A DNA stretch of 51,776 nucleotides from an uncultured Erysipelotrichaceae bacterium (GTDB lineage Bacteria; Bacillota_I; Bacilli_A; Erysipelotrichales; Erysipelotrichaceae): contig CACWLH010000032.1 of the NCBI GenBank assembly GCA_902761625.1, forward strand, positions 2,785 through 54,560. The letters are read 5' to 3'. Position numbers and translations under genes: made by a program. The stretch's first letter is position 1; the number at the start of each line of letters is the position of its first letter. The notes under the pieces are model-generated. The model had not been told where the DNA came from. It did no database searches and worked only from the letters and a program-made list of their open reading frames with translations. This document shows, one piece after another, positions 42,746-50,177 of the stretch.

Positions 42746-44540
42746 AAAAATCAGAGAGAGAAATGAAATCGAGGAGCAGTACAAGTGGGACCTTTCCGCA
42801 TTGTTTGAAAGCGATGCGAAATGGGAGGAAGCACTTGCCTCACTGGATGAAGAAATCGCAAAGATTCCTTCCTGGAAGGGTAAGCTGAACAATGCGCCTG
42901 CCATCCGTGAATTCCTTGATGCACGCTGCGCTTTGATGCGTAAACTTGAAAACATCTTTACTTATTCCTTCCTGCGCAACAGTGAGGATACCCGTGCTTC
43001 CGATGCACAGTCCATGTATGCAAGAGCCTATGCGAAGATCGTCGCGGCGGAAAGCGAAGCTGCTTTCTTCAGACCGGAAGTTCTGTCTCTTGGTGAAGAG
43101 AAGCTGAATGAAATCATTGCCGATGAATGCCTGAAGCCCTATGAATTCCTGATGAAGGATATGCAGAGAATGGCAGCCCACACACTTTCCTCCAAAGAGG
43201 AACAGCTGCTGGCTGCTTTCGGCGAAGCGCTTGGTGCCTCCGGCAGAATTGCCGAGACATTGATGGATGCGGATATGGTTTATGATTCCGTAAAAGACGG
43301 CAATGGCAATGAGCGTGAAGTCAGCGATGCAAACTATATTCTTCTGCAGTCTGATTCCGATCGTGTGCTCAGAGAAAATGCTTTCCGTTCCTATTACAAG
43401 AGCTACAAGCAGCACATCAATACCTATGCGGCCGCTTATTCCGGAACCGTCAAGGCAATGACCACCGAAGCAAAATTCAGAGGCTTTGAATCCAGCCGTG
43501 CAATGAGTCTGGCCAATGATAATATTCCGCTGGCGGTCTATGACAATCTGATCGCGACGGTTCATAAGCATATGGACACTATGCACAGATATGTGAAGCT
43601 GAGAAAGAAGATTCTCGGCGTCGATGAACTGCATTATTATGATGTCTACGCGCCTCTGGCAGGGGATGTCAGCAAAAAGTACACCTATGATGAGGCTAAG
43701 CAGCTTGTTCTCAAGGCGGTCAGCCCGCTTGGCGAGGATTACTGCAATACCGTGAAACAAGCGTTTAAAGAAAGATGGATCGATGTCTATCCCAACACCG
43801 GCAAATCCGGCGGCGCTTATTCCAGCGGCACCTATGATTCCAGACCTTACATCATGATGAACTTCACCGGCACGCTGGATTCCGTTTCCACAATTGCCCA
43901 TGAGATGGGACATTCCATGCATTCATGGAACACCAACCACACACAGCCGTTCCATTATGCGGACTACACAATGTTCGTGGCGGAAGTCGCTTCCACTGTC
44001 AATGAGAACCTTCTGATTGAACAGCTGCTGGCCGATGAGAAGGATCCGAAAAACAGACTGGCATTGCTGAACCAGTATCTGGAAGGATTCAAGGGAACCG
44101 TATACAGACAGACAATGTTTGCGGAATTTGAAATGAAGGCTCATGCGATGGCAGAGCGCGGCGAATCTCTCGATCAGGCTGCCTTATGCGCGATTTACAA
44201 AGATCTGATCAAGCAGTATTTCGGCGAGGATCTTGTCATTGACGATGAAGTCCAGTATGAATGGAGCAGAATCCCTCATTTCTACAGACCGTTCTACGTC
44301 TTCGTCTATTCCACCGGCTACTGCACAGCCAGCGCCTTGAGCCAGATGATTCTTTCCGAAGGCAAACCGGCTGTGGACAGATACATTGAATTCCTGAAGA
44401 TGGGTTCTTCCGCTTATCCGATTGATGAGCTGATCCATGCGGGTGTTGATCTCAACACACCGGAGCCCATTGACAGAGCTCTTGAAAAATTTGAACAGGT
44501 TGTCGCGGAAGCGGAAAAGATCGCTGACGAGCTTGCCTGA
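42738..44540 (+). CDS. pepF: Oligoendopeptidase F
   Basis: PepF is a cytoplasmic M3 zinc peptidase that hydrolyses peptides of roughly 7-17 residues. The 600-residue protein has the usual length, with the zinc motif HEMGH (His388, Glu389, His392) in IAHEMGHSMHSW and the downstream ligand Glu in YTMFVAEVASTVNE. SGGAYSSGTYDSRPYIMMNF is typical just before the zinc site. ATG 42738 follows GGAGGAAAATGAAA at nine bases; ATG 42732 is only three bases from the binding site and is less likely. It overlaps the YjbR-containing gene and should be cotranscribed with it. Confidence 0.95.
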   Translation: MSEKIRERNEIEEQYKWDLSALFESDAKWEEALASLDEEIAKIPSWKGKLNNAPAIREFLDARCALMRKLENIFTYSFLRNSEDTRASDAQSMYARAYAKIVAAESEAAFFRPEVLSLGEEKLNEIIADECLKPYEFLMKDMQRMAAHTLSSKEEQLLAAFGEALGASGRIAETLMDADMVYDSVKDGNGNEREVSDANYILLQSDSDRVLRENAFRSYYKSYKQHINTYAAAYSGTVKAMTTEAKFRGFESSRAMSLANDNIPLAVYDNLIATVHKHMDTMHRYVKLRKKILGVDELHYYDVYAPLAGDVSKKYTYDEAKQLVLKAVSPLGEDYCNTVKQAFKERWIDVYPNTGKSGGAYSSGTYDSRPYIMMNFTGTLDSVSTIAHEMGHSMHSWNTNHTQPFHYADYTMFVAEVASTVNENLLIEQLLADEKDPKNRLALLNQYLEGFKGTVYRQTMFAEFEMKAHAMAERGESLDQAALCAIYKDLIKQYFGEDLVIDDEVQYEWSRIPHFYRPFYVFVYSTGYCTASALSQMILSEGKPAVDRYIEFLKMGSSAYPIDELIHAGVDLNTPEPIDRALEKFEQVVAEAEKIADELA

Positions 44541-44548
44541 TCCAATCC

Positions 44549-44575
44549 ATCCGGACGATTTGTCCGGATTTTTTT
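44549..44575 (+). terminator. Intrinsic terminator of pepF
   Basis: ATCCGGAC (44549-44556) pairs with GTCCGGAT (44562-44569) around GATTT, followed by TTTTTT. Confidence 0.95.
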
Positions 44576-44588
44576 GTCGCATGTATCC

Positions 44589-44594
44589 TATAAT
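44589..44594 (+). promoter_or_regulatory. -10 box giving a leaderless transcript for the MFS-like gene
   Basis: A perfect TATAAT ends only six bases before ATG 44601, so the usual initiation point seven bases on is the A of the start codon. The -35 region overlaps the pepF terminator and shows no consensus. Confidence 0.65.
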
Positions 44595-44600
44595 GGAAGT

Positions 44601-45638
44601 ATGAAAGCATGCAGAAGCAGCACAAAGATCATTGCAGTACATTCACTCAGCCACATGGCTGTGGATTTCATCTGCATTCTTTCCCTGATGCATTCCTTTG
44701 GCAATGATGCGCAGATGATTGTGCTTTACAATTTCTGCGCATTCGCGCTGCAGCTGCCGATCGGACAGGTTCTCGATCTTCTCGTCAAAGACCGCGATGA
44801 TAAACAGCGGATTCCGCTTTATGCGGCGATTGCCGGCATGATGTTATGTATCATCGGATCATTTATAACACCGCTGATCAGCGGCGTCGGCAACGCATTG
44901 TTTCATACCGGCGCAGGCATGATCTGCATGGAACAGGATGAGGTGAATGAACTTAAAGGCAGGGGACTCGGTGTGTTCGTGGCGCCCGGGGCGCTTGGTG
45001 TGACGGGCGGCATCCTGCTGGCATCCACAAAATGGTTTTCCGTTGTCAGAATTGTATTGTGTGTTGTGATGGCGCTGCTTTGTGTCATTGCGATTTCGAT
45101 ACACAGCCATGAGAAAACGATCATCAGACCGATATCCCGGCCGCTTCATACAGATGATCTGAGAGTTTCACTTCTGTGTCTGTCAGCTGTCATTCTGCGC
45201 TCGCTTGCCGGCACATCGCTGGTATTCTCCTGGCGTATCGGTGTTGTCTATATTGTTCTTTCAACGCTTGCTCTGGCAGCCGGAAAGGCAGCCGGCGGTT
45301 TTCTGAGTGCGAGGCTCAATGTAAAGAATGCTTCCGTCATGTCCCTGCTTCTCGCAGCAGCTTTTTATCTGGTGAGCGATCATCCGTTCTTCGGCCTTTG
45401 CGCATTGTTTTTCTTCAATATGACCATGCCTTTGACACTTTATATTGAGATGAAGAACCGTCCTGATATGCATGGCTTCGCGTTCGGTCTGCTCACATTC
45501 GGATTGTTTATCGGCTGGCTGCCGGCGTTTTATGGGATCTGTGCGAATGTGAATGCCTCAAGGCCGGGAACTCTGATTTCCGCAATCAGTATGATCCTTC
45601 TGGTATATGCGGAAACATTGCGTGAGAGGAACTCATGA
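44601..45638 (+). CDS. MFS-like multi-spanning membrane protein
   Basis: The 345-residue protein is almost wholly hydrophobic with about ten to twelve predicted spans. It resembles shortened major-facilitator-like proteins of gut Bacillota: HSLSHMAVDFICILSLM at the first helix, VLYNFCAFALQLPIGQVLDLL, GNALFHTGAGMICME, GLGVFVAPGALGVTGGILL, and a second half with AAGKAAGGFLSARL. The substrate is unknown. ATG 44601 has no Shine-Dalgarno site; an upstream TTG at 44574 is in the terminator and would place the promoter inside the gene. The next gene overlaps as ATGA, and two secreted mini-proteins follow, so it heads a four-gene cluster. Confidence 0.78.
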   Translation: MKACRSSTKIIAVHSLSHMAVDFICILSLMHSFGNDAQMIVLYNFCAFALQLPIGQVLDLLVKDRDDKQRIPLYAAIAGMMLCIIGSFITPLISGVGNALFHTGAGMICMEQDEVNELKGRGLGVFVAPGALGVTGGILLASTKWFSVVRIVLCVVMALLCVIAISIHSHEKTIIRPISRPLHTDDLRVSLLCLSAVILRSLAGTSLVFSWRIGVVYIVLSTLALAAGKAAGGFLSARLNVKNASVMSLLLAAAFYLVSDHPFFGLCALFFFNMTMPLTLYIEMKNRPDMHGFAFGLLTFGLFIGWLPAFYGICANVNASRPGTLISAISMILLVYAETLRERNS

Positions 45639-45976
45639 TCCGCACATTGTTTGAACCGCTGATATTGACAGTCATCCTGGAGGCGGCAGGGGCTTATATG
45701 ATAGGAATTCATGATCTGAAACGGCAGTATCTGATCCTGCTTGTCAACTGCATCACCAATCCCTTGCTGGTATGCGCATCGCTTCTGGCCATGCATTTCA
45801 TGGGTGTGCAGAGCGGGATGATGATCACATATGTGCTGTTTGAACCGATTGTGGTGATCGCTGAATATCTGATGTATCAGAAGAAAATGGATGCGCCGAT
45901 GCATCCGCTGATCTTCTCGGCTTTGCTGAATATGATTTCCATTTGCGGAGGTGTTTTATGGAGAAGTCTCTTTTAA
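45635..45976 (+). CDS. Small polytopic membrane protein, partner of the MFS-like protein
   Basis: The 113-residue protein has about four membrane helices: FEPLILTVILEAAGAYMIG, YLILLVNCITNPLLVCASLLAM, ITYVLFEPIVVIAEYLM and IFSALLNMISICGGVLW. The N-terminal Glu in VILEA and the NxxTNP pattern are polar residues inside the membrane, reminiscent of transport components. I know of no named family. ATG 45635 overlaps the MFS-like stop by four bases, which means coupled translation, and its last 19 bases overlap the next gene. Tight overlap argues for a joint membrane complex. Confidence 0.75.
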   Translation: MIRTLFEPLILTVILEAAGAYMIGIHDLKRQYLILLVNCITNPLLVCASLLAMHFMGVQSGMMITYVLFEPIVVIAEYLMYQKKMDAPMHPLIFSALLNMISICGGVLWRSLF

Positions 45977-46149
45977 GAAAATCAATCGCAGCCATCTGTT
46001 CCGTATTCTTCTTTGGCATTATGGCAATTCCTGTAAAGGCGGACGCTGCTCCGGTGCCTTTTTATGCTGCCATGACGCTCTGGCCTTTGATACTGGCCGT
46101 GCTTGTTGTGATCATCGCAATCTTTCTGTACAGAAAATTTAAAAAGTGA
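45958..46149 (+). CDS. Secreted single-span mini-protein 1
   Basis: The 63-residue protein begins with a signal peptide (KSIAAICSVFFFGIMAI, cleavage likely in PVKADA) and ends with a membrane helix (LWPLILAVLVVIIAIFLY) and a basic tail RKFKK. The mature outer part is only about ten residues, ADAAPVPFYAAMT, followed by LWP at the membrane edge. The start ATG 45958 follows GGAGGTGTTTT, the best binding site in this cluster. It is similar in layout to the next mini-protein. Function unknown. Confidence 0.75.
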   Translation: MEKSLLRKSIAAICSVFFFGIMAIPVKADAAPVPFYAAMTLWPLILAVLVVIIAIFLYRKFKK

Positions 46150-46192
46150 TTTGATCTGATTGAAATCTACAAATTAATAGCGGAGGTAATTT

Positions 46193-46390
46193 ATGAAAAC
46201 GATGAAAAGAAGAGGATTTGCCGCAGTCCTTTCGGCTGTCATGATCACACTGTTTTCTAAACTCACGGTGTATGCGGATCTGGCCCCGATTCCGCCTGAA
46301 GAGCCGGAGCCTCTACGGATCTGGCCGGCTTTGCTGATTGCGGCTGTGGTGATCATTGCCTTGGTACTGTATTTCAGATACAGAAAATAA
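46193..46390 (+). CDS. Secreted single-span mini-protein 2
   Basis: The 65-residue protein has a signal peptide (GFAAVLSAVMITLFSKL, cleavage likely after VYA), a proline- and glutamate-rich outer segment DLAPIPPEEPEPLRIWP and a membrane helix (ALLIAAVVIIALVLYF) with basic tail RYRK. It shares A-D-x-A-P-[VI]-P and a WP at the membrane border with the preceding mini-protein, so the two are probably paralogues. ATG 46193 follows GCGGAGGTAATTT. It is the last gene before a bidirectional terminator. Confidence 0.72.
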   Translation: MKTMKRRGFAAVLSAVMITLFSKLTVYADLAPIPPEEPEPLRIWPALLIAAVVIIALVLYFRYRK

Positions 46391-46406
46391 TTGTCAGTCA
46401 AATGAA

Positions 46407-46449
46407 AAAGACATCCGTTTCATGTGTATGCATGTGTGCGGATGTCTTT
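46407..46449. terminator. Bidirectional terminator between the membrane cluster and lrgAB
   Basis: AAAGACATCCG (46407-46417) pairs exactly with CGGATGTCTTT (46439-46449) around a 21-base loop. Flanking A and T runs are short but on the right sides. Confidence 0.82.
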
Positions 46450-46454
46450 CGTTA

Positions 46455-47147
46455 TTACAGGAACATTGCCCAGAGATTGGCGCCGATGACGGTGATAATG
46501 CCGGCGGTGACGATGGAAAGGGAACTCATTGCGCCTTCCACTTCACCGATTTCCATGGCTTTGGCGGTTCCGATGGCGTGGGCGCTGGTGCCGATGGCAA
46601 GACCCTTGGCAATCGGATCGGTGATGTTGGCTGCTTTCAGCACGCCTTCCGCGGAGATGTTGCCGAAGATACCGGTGACGATGATGGCAGCGACTGTGAT
46701 CGGAACCACACCGCCAAGCTCTTCGGAAATGCTCATGCCGATCGCGGTTGTGATCGATTTGGGCAGGAATGTGACATACTGCGCATGATCGAAGTGGAAG
46801 ATCAGTGCGAAGATCAGAATGACTGTCATGGAAGTGATCGAACCGACAAAGATGGAGATCAGAATCGCTTTGATATTTTTCTTCATCCTCTCGATTTCCA
46901 TATAAAGCGGAATCGCCAGGGATACGGTGGCAGGTGTGAGCAGATAGCTCAGATACTTTCCGCTGTTGTTGTATGACGCATAATCAATTCTGAACAGAAG
47001 CAGGAAGACCATCGTCAGAGCAATGGATATCAGAAGCGGATTGATCAGACTGCTTTTGAACTTTGCCTTGAGCCACATTCCGAAATAATAGAAGATCAAA
47101 GAGATAACGACGCCGATGGTAGTGCTGGAAGCGAAAAACTCATTCAT
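46455..47147 (-). CDS. lrgB: LrgB-family protein (CidB/LrgB)
   Basis: LrgB is the large membrane partner of LrgA in a holin/antiholin-like or pyruvate-related transport system. The 230-residue protein has many helices and the family segments LLTPATVSLAIPLY, FLPKSITTAIGMSISEELGG, ITDPIAKGLAIGTSAHAIGTAKAMEIGEVEGAMSSL, which are diagnostic. Start ATG 47147 on the minus strand follows AAAGGAGAAAACG; upstream in-frame codons lie inside lrgA. The start overlaps the lrgA stop by four bases (47144-47147), so the two are translationally coupled. Confidence 0.93.
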   Translation of the reverse strand: MNEFFASSTTIGVVISLIFYYFGMWLKAKFKSSLINPLLISIALTMVFLLLFRIDYASYNNSGKYLSYLLTPATVSLAIPLYMEIERMKKNIKAILISIFVGSITSMTVILIFALIFHFDHAQYVTFLPKSITTAIGMSISEELGGVVPITVAAIIVTGIFGNISAEGVLKAANITDPIAKGLAIGTSAHAIGTAKAMEIGEVEGAMSSLSIVTAGIITVIGANLWAMFL

Positions 47148-47509
47148 GCGTTTTCTCCTTTCTTTTTGTCTTTTGAAATAATGAATTCGGCAGTTTTGCC
47201 GGTCACGACCATGACCACAACATTGCAGACGATCACCGTGATCAAAGCGGGAATCAGAATCGGCTGAAGGGCGCTGAAGGAATCCAGAAGACCGACTGCG
47301 GCGGGAATGAACATCACCGGCATGATGGCGATCAGAAACTGGGCGGCTGATTTCACCTGATCCAGTTTGAGAACTCCCGCATAAAGCAGAATGAACATCA
47401 GCACAAGGCCATAGATGGAAGCAGGGATGGGCAAGGGCAGCAGATAGCGGATGATCTCTCCGATGCATGTCACCAGCATGATAATCAGAAATTGCTGAAG
47501 ATACTTCAT
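47144..47509 (-). CDS. lrgA: CidA/LrgA-family protein
   Basis: The 121-residue protein is the small membrane partner of LrgB with four helices. Family landmarks are IIRYLLPLPIPASIYGLVLMFILLY near the N-terminus and PVMFIPAAVGLLDSF. The C-terminal tail KDKKKGENA is basic. Such proteins are associated with murein hydrolase control and, in some species, pyruvate transport; which applies here cannot be told. ATG 47509 on the minus strand follows GACGAGGT. The gene pair is divergent from the glutathione peroxidase gene, with about 128 bases between. Confidence 0.93.
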   Translation of the reverse strand: MKYLQQFLIIMLVTCIGEIIRYLLPLPIPASIYGLVLMFILLYAGVLKLDQVKSAAQFLIAIMPVMFIPAAVGLLDSFSALQPILIPALITVIVCNVVVMVVTGKTAEFIISKDKKKGENA

Positions 47510-47578
47510 TTTTTATACCTCGTCCATCTCATTTTATTACAACGTGTCCTTCTTTTCATAAAAACATTATCAAACTTG

Positions 47579-47606
47579 TTGACATACATTATATATTGTA
47601 TAAAAT
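47579..47606 (+). promoter_or_regulatory. Promoter of the glutathione peroxidase gene
   Basis: TTGACA at 47579-47584 and TAAAAT at 47601-47606 have a 16-bp spacer. A leader of about 25 bases carries GGAGG before ATG 47638. Confidence 0.8.
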
Positions 47607-47637
47607 AGAATTGTAAGCAATATTAATGGAGGCTGTT

Positions 47638-48180
47638 ATGAGCATTTATGATTATTCACTGACCACACGCAAAGGCGAAGAGGTTTCACTGAAGAATTTC
47701 GAAGGCAAGGTCATGCTTGTCGTCAATACAGCAACCGGCTGCGGTTTCACTCCGCAGTACGAACAGCTCGAAGAAATGTATGAAAAATATCACGACAGAG
47801 GATTTGAAATCATCGATGTTCCGTGCAATCAGTTTGCCGGTCAGACACCCGGTACAGATGAGGAAGTCCATGAATTCTGCACACTGAAATACAAGACACA
47901 GTTTGACCAGTTCAAAAAGAGCGATGTCAACGGTGAAAACCAGCTCCCGCTGTTTGCATATCTCAAGAGCCAGAAGGGCTTTGAAGGCTTCGGCAAAGGC
48001 GTCAAGGCATTGGCAATGAGCGCAATGTGCAAGAAGATTGACAAGAACTATGCATCCAATCCCGACATCAAGTGGAACTTCACAAAGTTTGCGGTAGACC
48101 GCAGCGGCAATGTTGTCGCAAGATTTGAACCGACCGCAAAGATGGAAGATGTTGACGCCTGTGTCGCATCTCTTCTCTGA
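47638..48180 (+). CDS. Glutathione peroxidase-family thiol peroxidase
   Basis: The 180-residue protein reduces hydroperoxides with a thiol donor, probably thioredoxin rather than glutathione in this kind of organism. It has VVNTATGCGFTPQY with peroxidatic Cys35 (not selenocysteine), DVPCNQFAGQTPG, and the WNFTKF segment with the conserved Trp. The second cysteine, needed for the thioredoxin-type reaction, may be Cys81 in HEFCTLKY. ATG 47638 follows AATGGAGGCTGTT; ATG 47626 is before this site. It ends in a good terminator and is monocistronic. Confidence 0.93.
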   Translation: MSIYDYSLTTRKGEEVSLKNFEGKVMLVVNTATGCGFTPQYEQLEEMYEKYHDRGFEIIDVPCNQFAGQTPGTDEEVHEFCTLKYKTQFDQFKKSDVNGENQLPLFAYLKSQKGFEGFGKGVKALAMSAMCKKIDKNYASNPDIKWNFTKFAVDRSGNVVARFEPTAKMEDVDACVASLL

Positions 48181-48194
48181 GATACGGATCGAAT

Positions 48195-48224
48195 GAACAG
48201 GGTCCTTACGGGCTCTGTTCTTTT
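48195..48224 (+). terminator. Intrinsic terminator of the peroxidase gene
   Basis: GAACAG (48195-48200) pairs with CTGTTC (48215-48220), extended inward by GG/CC pairs around TTAC, followed by TTTT. Confidence 0.85.
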
Positions 48225-48319
48225 ATATTTGTGTGAAATGAAAATGAAAAAATTTACTTTTTGTTGAAAGAATATACATCGATTGTGTAACATACATTCA
48301 TTGATACAGGAGGTATGCC

Positions 48320-49702
48320 ATGGAAATTAAACGAATCCCATTTGAGGATGTGATCCGGATCAACGACGAATATGCGGCCAGACAGCTGGATGCTTACCAG
48401 GAATCTTTTGAAATCGACCCGGACCGCTATTTTGAATACAATGTGCAGCGCGGACTCAGAGACATTTCCGGCAACGGTGTGCTGGTCGGCCTGACCAATA
48501 TATCGACTGTCACCTCCAAAAAAATCATCGACGGAAAAATCGTGCACGTGGACGGAGAGCTTTCCTATCGCGGATATAATATCAACGATCTGATCCAGGG
48601 TGTTTACGGCAGCCATTTCGGTTTTGAGGAGGTTGCTTATCTTCTGCTGTTCGGTGAATTGCCGAATGCCGATCAGCTTGAGGAATTCAAGGCAATGATT
48701 TCGATGAACCGCACACTTCCCACCAACTTTGTCAGAGATATCATCCTCAAAGCGCCAAGCCGGGATATCATGAATTCAATGACCAGAAGTGTGCTGACCC
48801 TGGCCAGCTATGATGAAAAAATGGCAGATACATCCATTGAAAATGTGCTGGAACAGTCGATCAAGCTGATCGCGCAGTTCCCGATGCTGGCGGTGTATGC
48901 CTATCATGCATACAATCATTACGAACTGCATGATTCACTCTATATTCACAGACCTGACCGTTCCCGCTCAATGGCGGAGAATATCCTGCGGATGCTGAGA
49001 CCGGACAGCGCATATACTGATCTTGAGGCAAGGGCGCTGGATGCGGCGTTGATTCTGCATATGGAACATGGCGGCGGCAACAACTCCACATTCACAACCA
49101 GGGTTGTCACTTCCAGCGGTGCCGACACATACAGTGTGATCGCTTCCGCACTGAGTTCGCTCAAAGGCCCCAAACACGGCGGCGCAAATATCAAGGTCAT
49201 GGAAATGATGAAGGATATCCATGAACATGTGAATGATCTCAATGACAATGATGAGATCGAGGATTATCTGAAGAAGATTCTTCATAAAGAGGCATTCGAT
49301 CATACCGGTCTGATTTACGGCGTCGGCCATGCGGTATATTCACTTTCCGATCCGAGAGCTGTGATTCTTGAGGATTTTGCCAAAAAGCTGGCCGTTGCCA
49401 AGGGTCTTGAGAATGAATATCATCTCTATCAGACTGTGGCTGAAAAGGGACTTGATCTCATCCGCAGGGAACGCAGGATTTACAAAGGTGTATGTGCCAA
49501 TGTCGACTTCTATTCGGGATTTGTCTATTCCATGCTGAATATTCCGGTGGAAATGTATACGCCGATCTTTGCGATGGCCAGAGTTGTCGGCTGGTGCGCA
49601 CACCGCATGGAACAGCTGATCAATGAGGACAAGATCATGCGTCCTGCTTACCAGAGCGTCAGCGAGGAAAGAAAATACGTGCCGCTTTCCGAAAGGAAGT
49701 AA
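48320..49702 (+). CDS. Citrate synthase
   Basis: Citrate synthase condenses oxaloacetate and acetyl-CoA. The 460-residue protein is longer than the usual 370-430, with an N-terminal extension of about 70 residues before GKIVHVDGELSYRGYNINDL. The active-site His segments are ILHMEHGGGNNSTFTTRVVTSSG and GPKHGGANIKVMEMM, and the C-terminal region is IYGVGHAVYSLSDPRAVIL, then CANVDFYSGFVYSMLNIP with the catalytic Asp. ATG 48320 follows CAGGAGGTATGCC. No other citrate-cycle gene is nearby; it likely supplies glutamate synthesis. Confidence 0.94.
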   Translation: MEIKRIPFEDVIRINDEYAARQLDAYQESFEIDPDRYFEYNVQRGLRDISGNGVLVGLTNISTVTSKKIIDGKIVHVDGELSYRGYNINDLIQGVYGSHFGFEEVAYLLLFGELPNADQLEEFKAMISMNRTLPTNFVRDIILKAPSRDIMNSMTRSVLTLASYDEKMADTSIENVLEQSIKLIAQFPMLAVYAYHAYNHYELHDSLYIHRPDRSRSMAENILRMLRPDSAYTDLEARALDAALILHMEHGGGNNSTFTTRVVTSSGADTYSVIASALSSLKGPKHGGANIKVMEMMKDIHEHVNDLNDNDEIEDYLKKILHKEAFDHTGLIYGVGHAVYSLSDPRAVILEDFAKKLAVAKGLENEYHLYQTVAEKGLDLIRRERRIYKGVCANVDFYSGFVYSMLNIPVEMYTPIFAMARVVGWCAHRMEQLINEDKIMRPAYQSVSEERKYVPLSERK

Positions 49703-49754
49703 TCAGAATACAAAACAGCACCGCCCGTGATAAACTTGTTCATGAGGATGACTT

Positions 49755-50177
49755 ATGAAAAAGGAAAAATCGTGCGGTGCTTTTCTGTTCAGGAAGAACA
49801 ATGGAAACAATGAGGTTCTGATCATCAGACAGGTGCAGGGACATTGGTGCTTCCCGAAGGGTCATGTTGAAAAACATGAAAGCGAAACAGAAACCGCCTT
49901 AAGAGAAATATATGAGGAAACCGGTCTGAACGCCGAATTGTTTGAAGGCTTCAGAGAAATGCTTTCCTATTCCCCGAAGGAAAATGTAATGAAAGATGTT
50001 GTTTATTTCATCGGCAGAGTGAGCGGCGGCAAAGTCCGCGTGCAGGAAGAGGAATTGAGTGAAATCCATTTCGTTTCATTTGAGAAGGCAAGGTCTTTGA
50101 TCACATATCCGAATGATGCGCAGCTGTTTGAAAAAGCGGCTGACTGGTTTATGAATCATCAGGAGAAATGGCTATGA
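49755..50177 (+). CDS. NUDIX hydrolase, bis(5'-nucleosyl)-tetraphosphatase-like
   Basis: The 140-residue cytoplasmic protein starts KKEKSCGAFLFRK and has WCFPKGHVEKHESE, then the NUDIX box completed by ALREIYEETGLNA (Gx5Ex7REUxEExGU). The KGH start of the box, the W-x-F-P-K-G-H segment and the strands at VVYFIGRV are typical of the diadenosine-polyphosphate type. ATG 49755 follows ATGAGGATGAC. Its stop overlaps the next gene as ATGA, so the two are coupled. Exact substrate is inferred from family resemblance only. Confidence 0.88.
   Translation: MKKEKSCGAFLFRKNNGNNEVLIIRQVQGHWCFPKGHVEKHESETETALREIYEETGLNAELFEGFREMLSYSPKENVMKDVVYFIGRVSGGKVRVQEEELSEIHFVSFEKARSLITYPNDAQLFEKAADWFMNHQEKWL

Noticed and set aside
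42840-43922. A 360-codon open frame on the minus strand inside pepF
   Set aside because: It is antisense to a well-matched peptidase gene, has no ribosome binding site and encodes no recognisable domain; long antisense frames are expected with this codon use.
44574-44600. TTG start for the MFS-like gene
   Set aside because: It sits in the pepF terminator tail and would place the perfect -10 box inside the coding sequence.
46356-46976. A 206-codon plus-strand frame across the terminator and lrgB
   Set aside because: It covers the bidirectional terminator and lies antisense to the clear LrgB family protein; its product is a low-complexity Asp/Gly/His-rich sequence.
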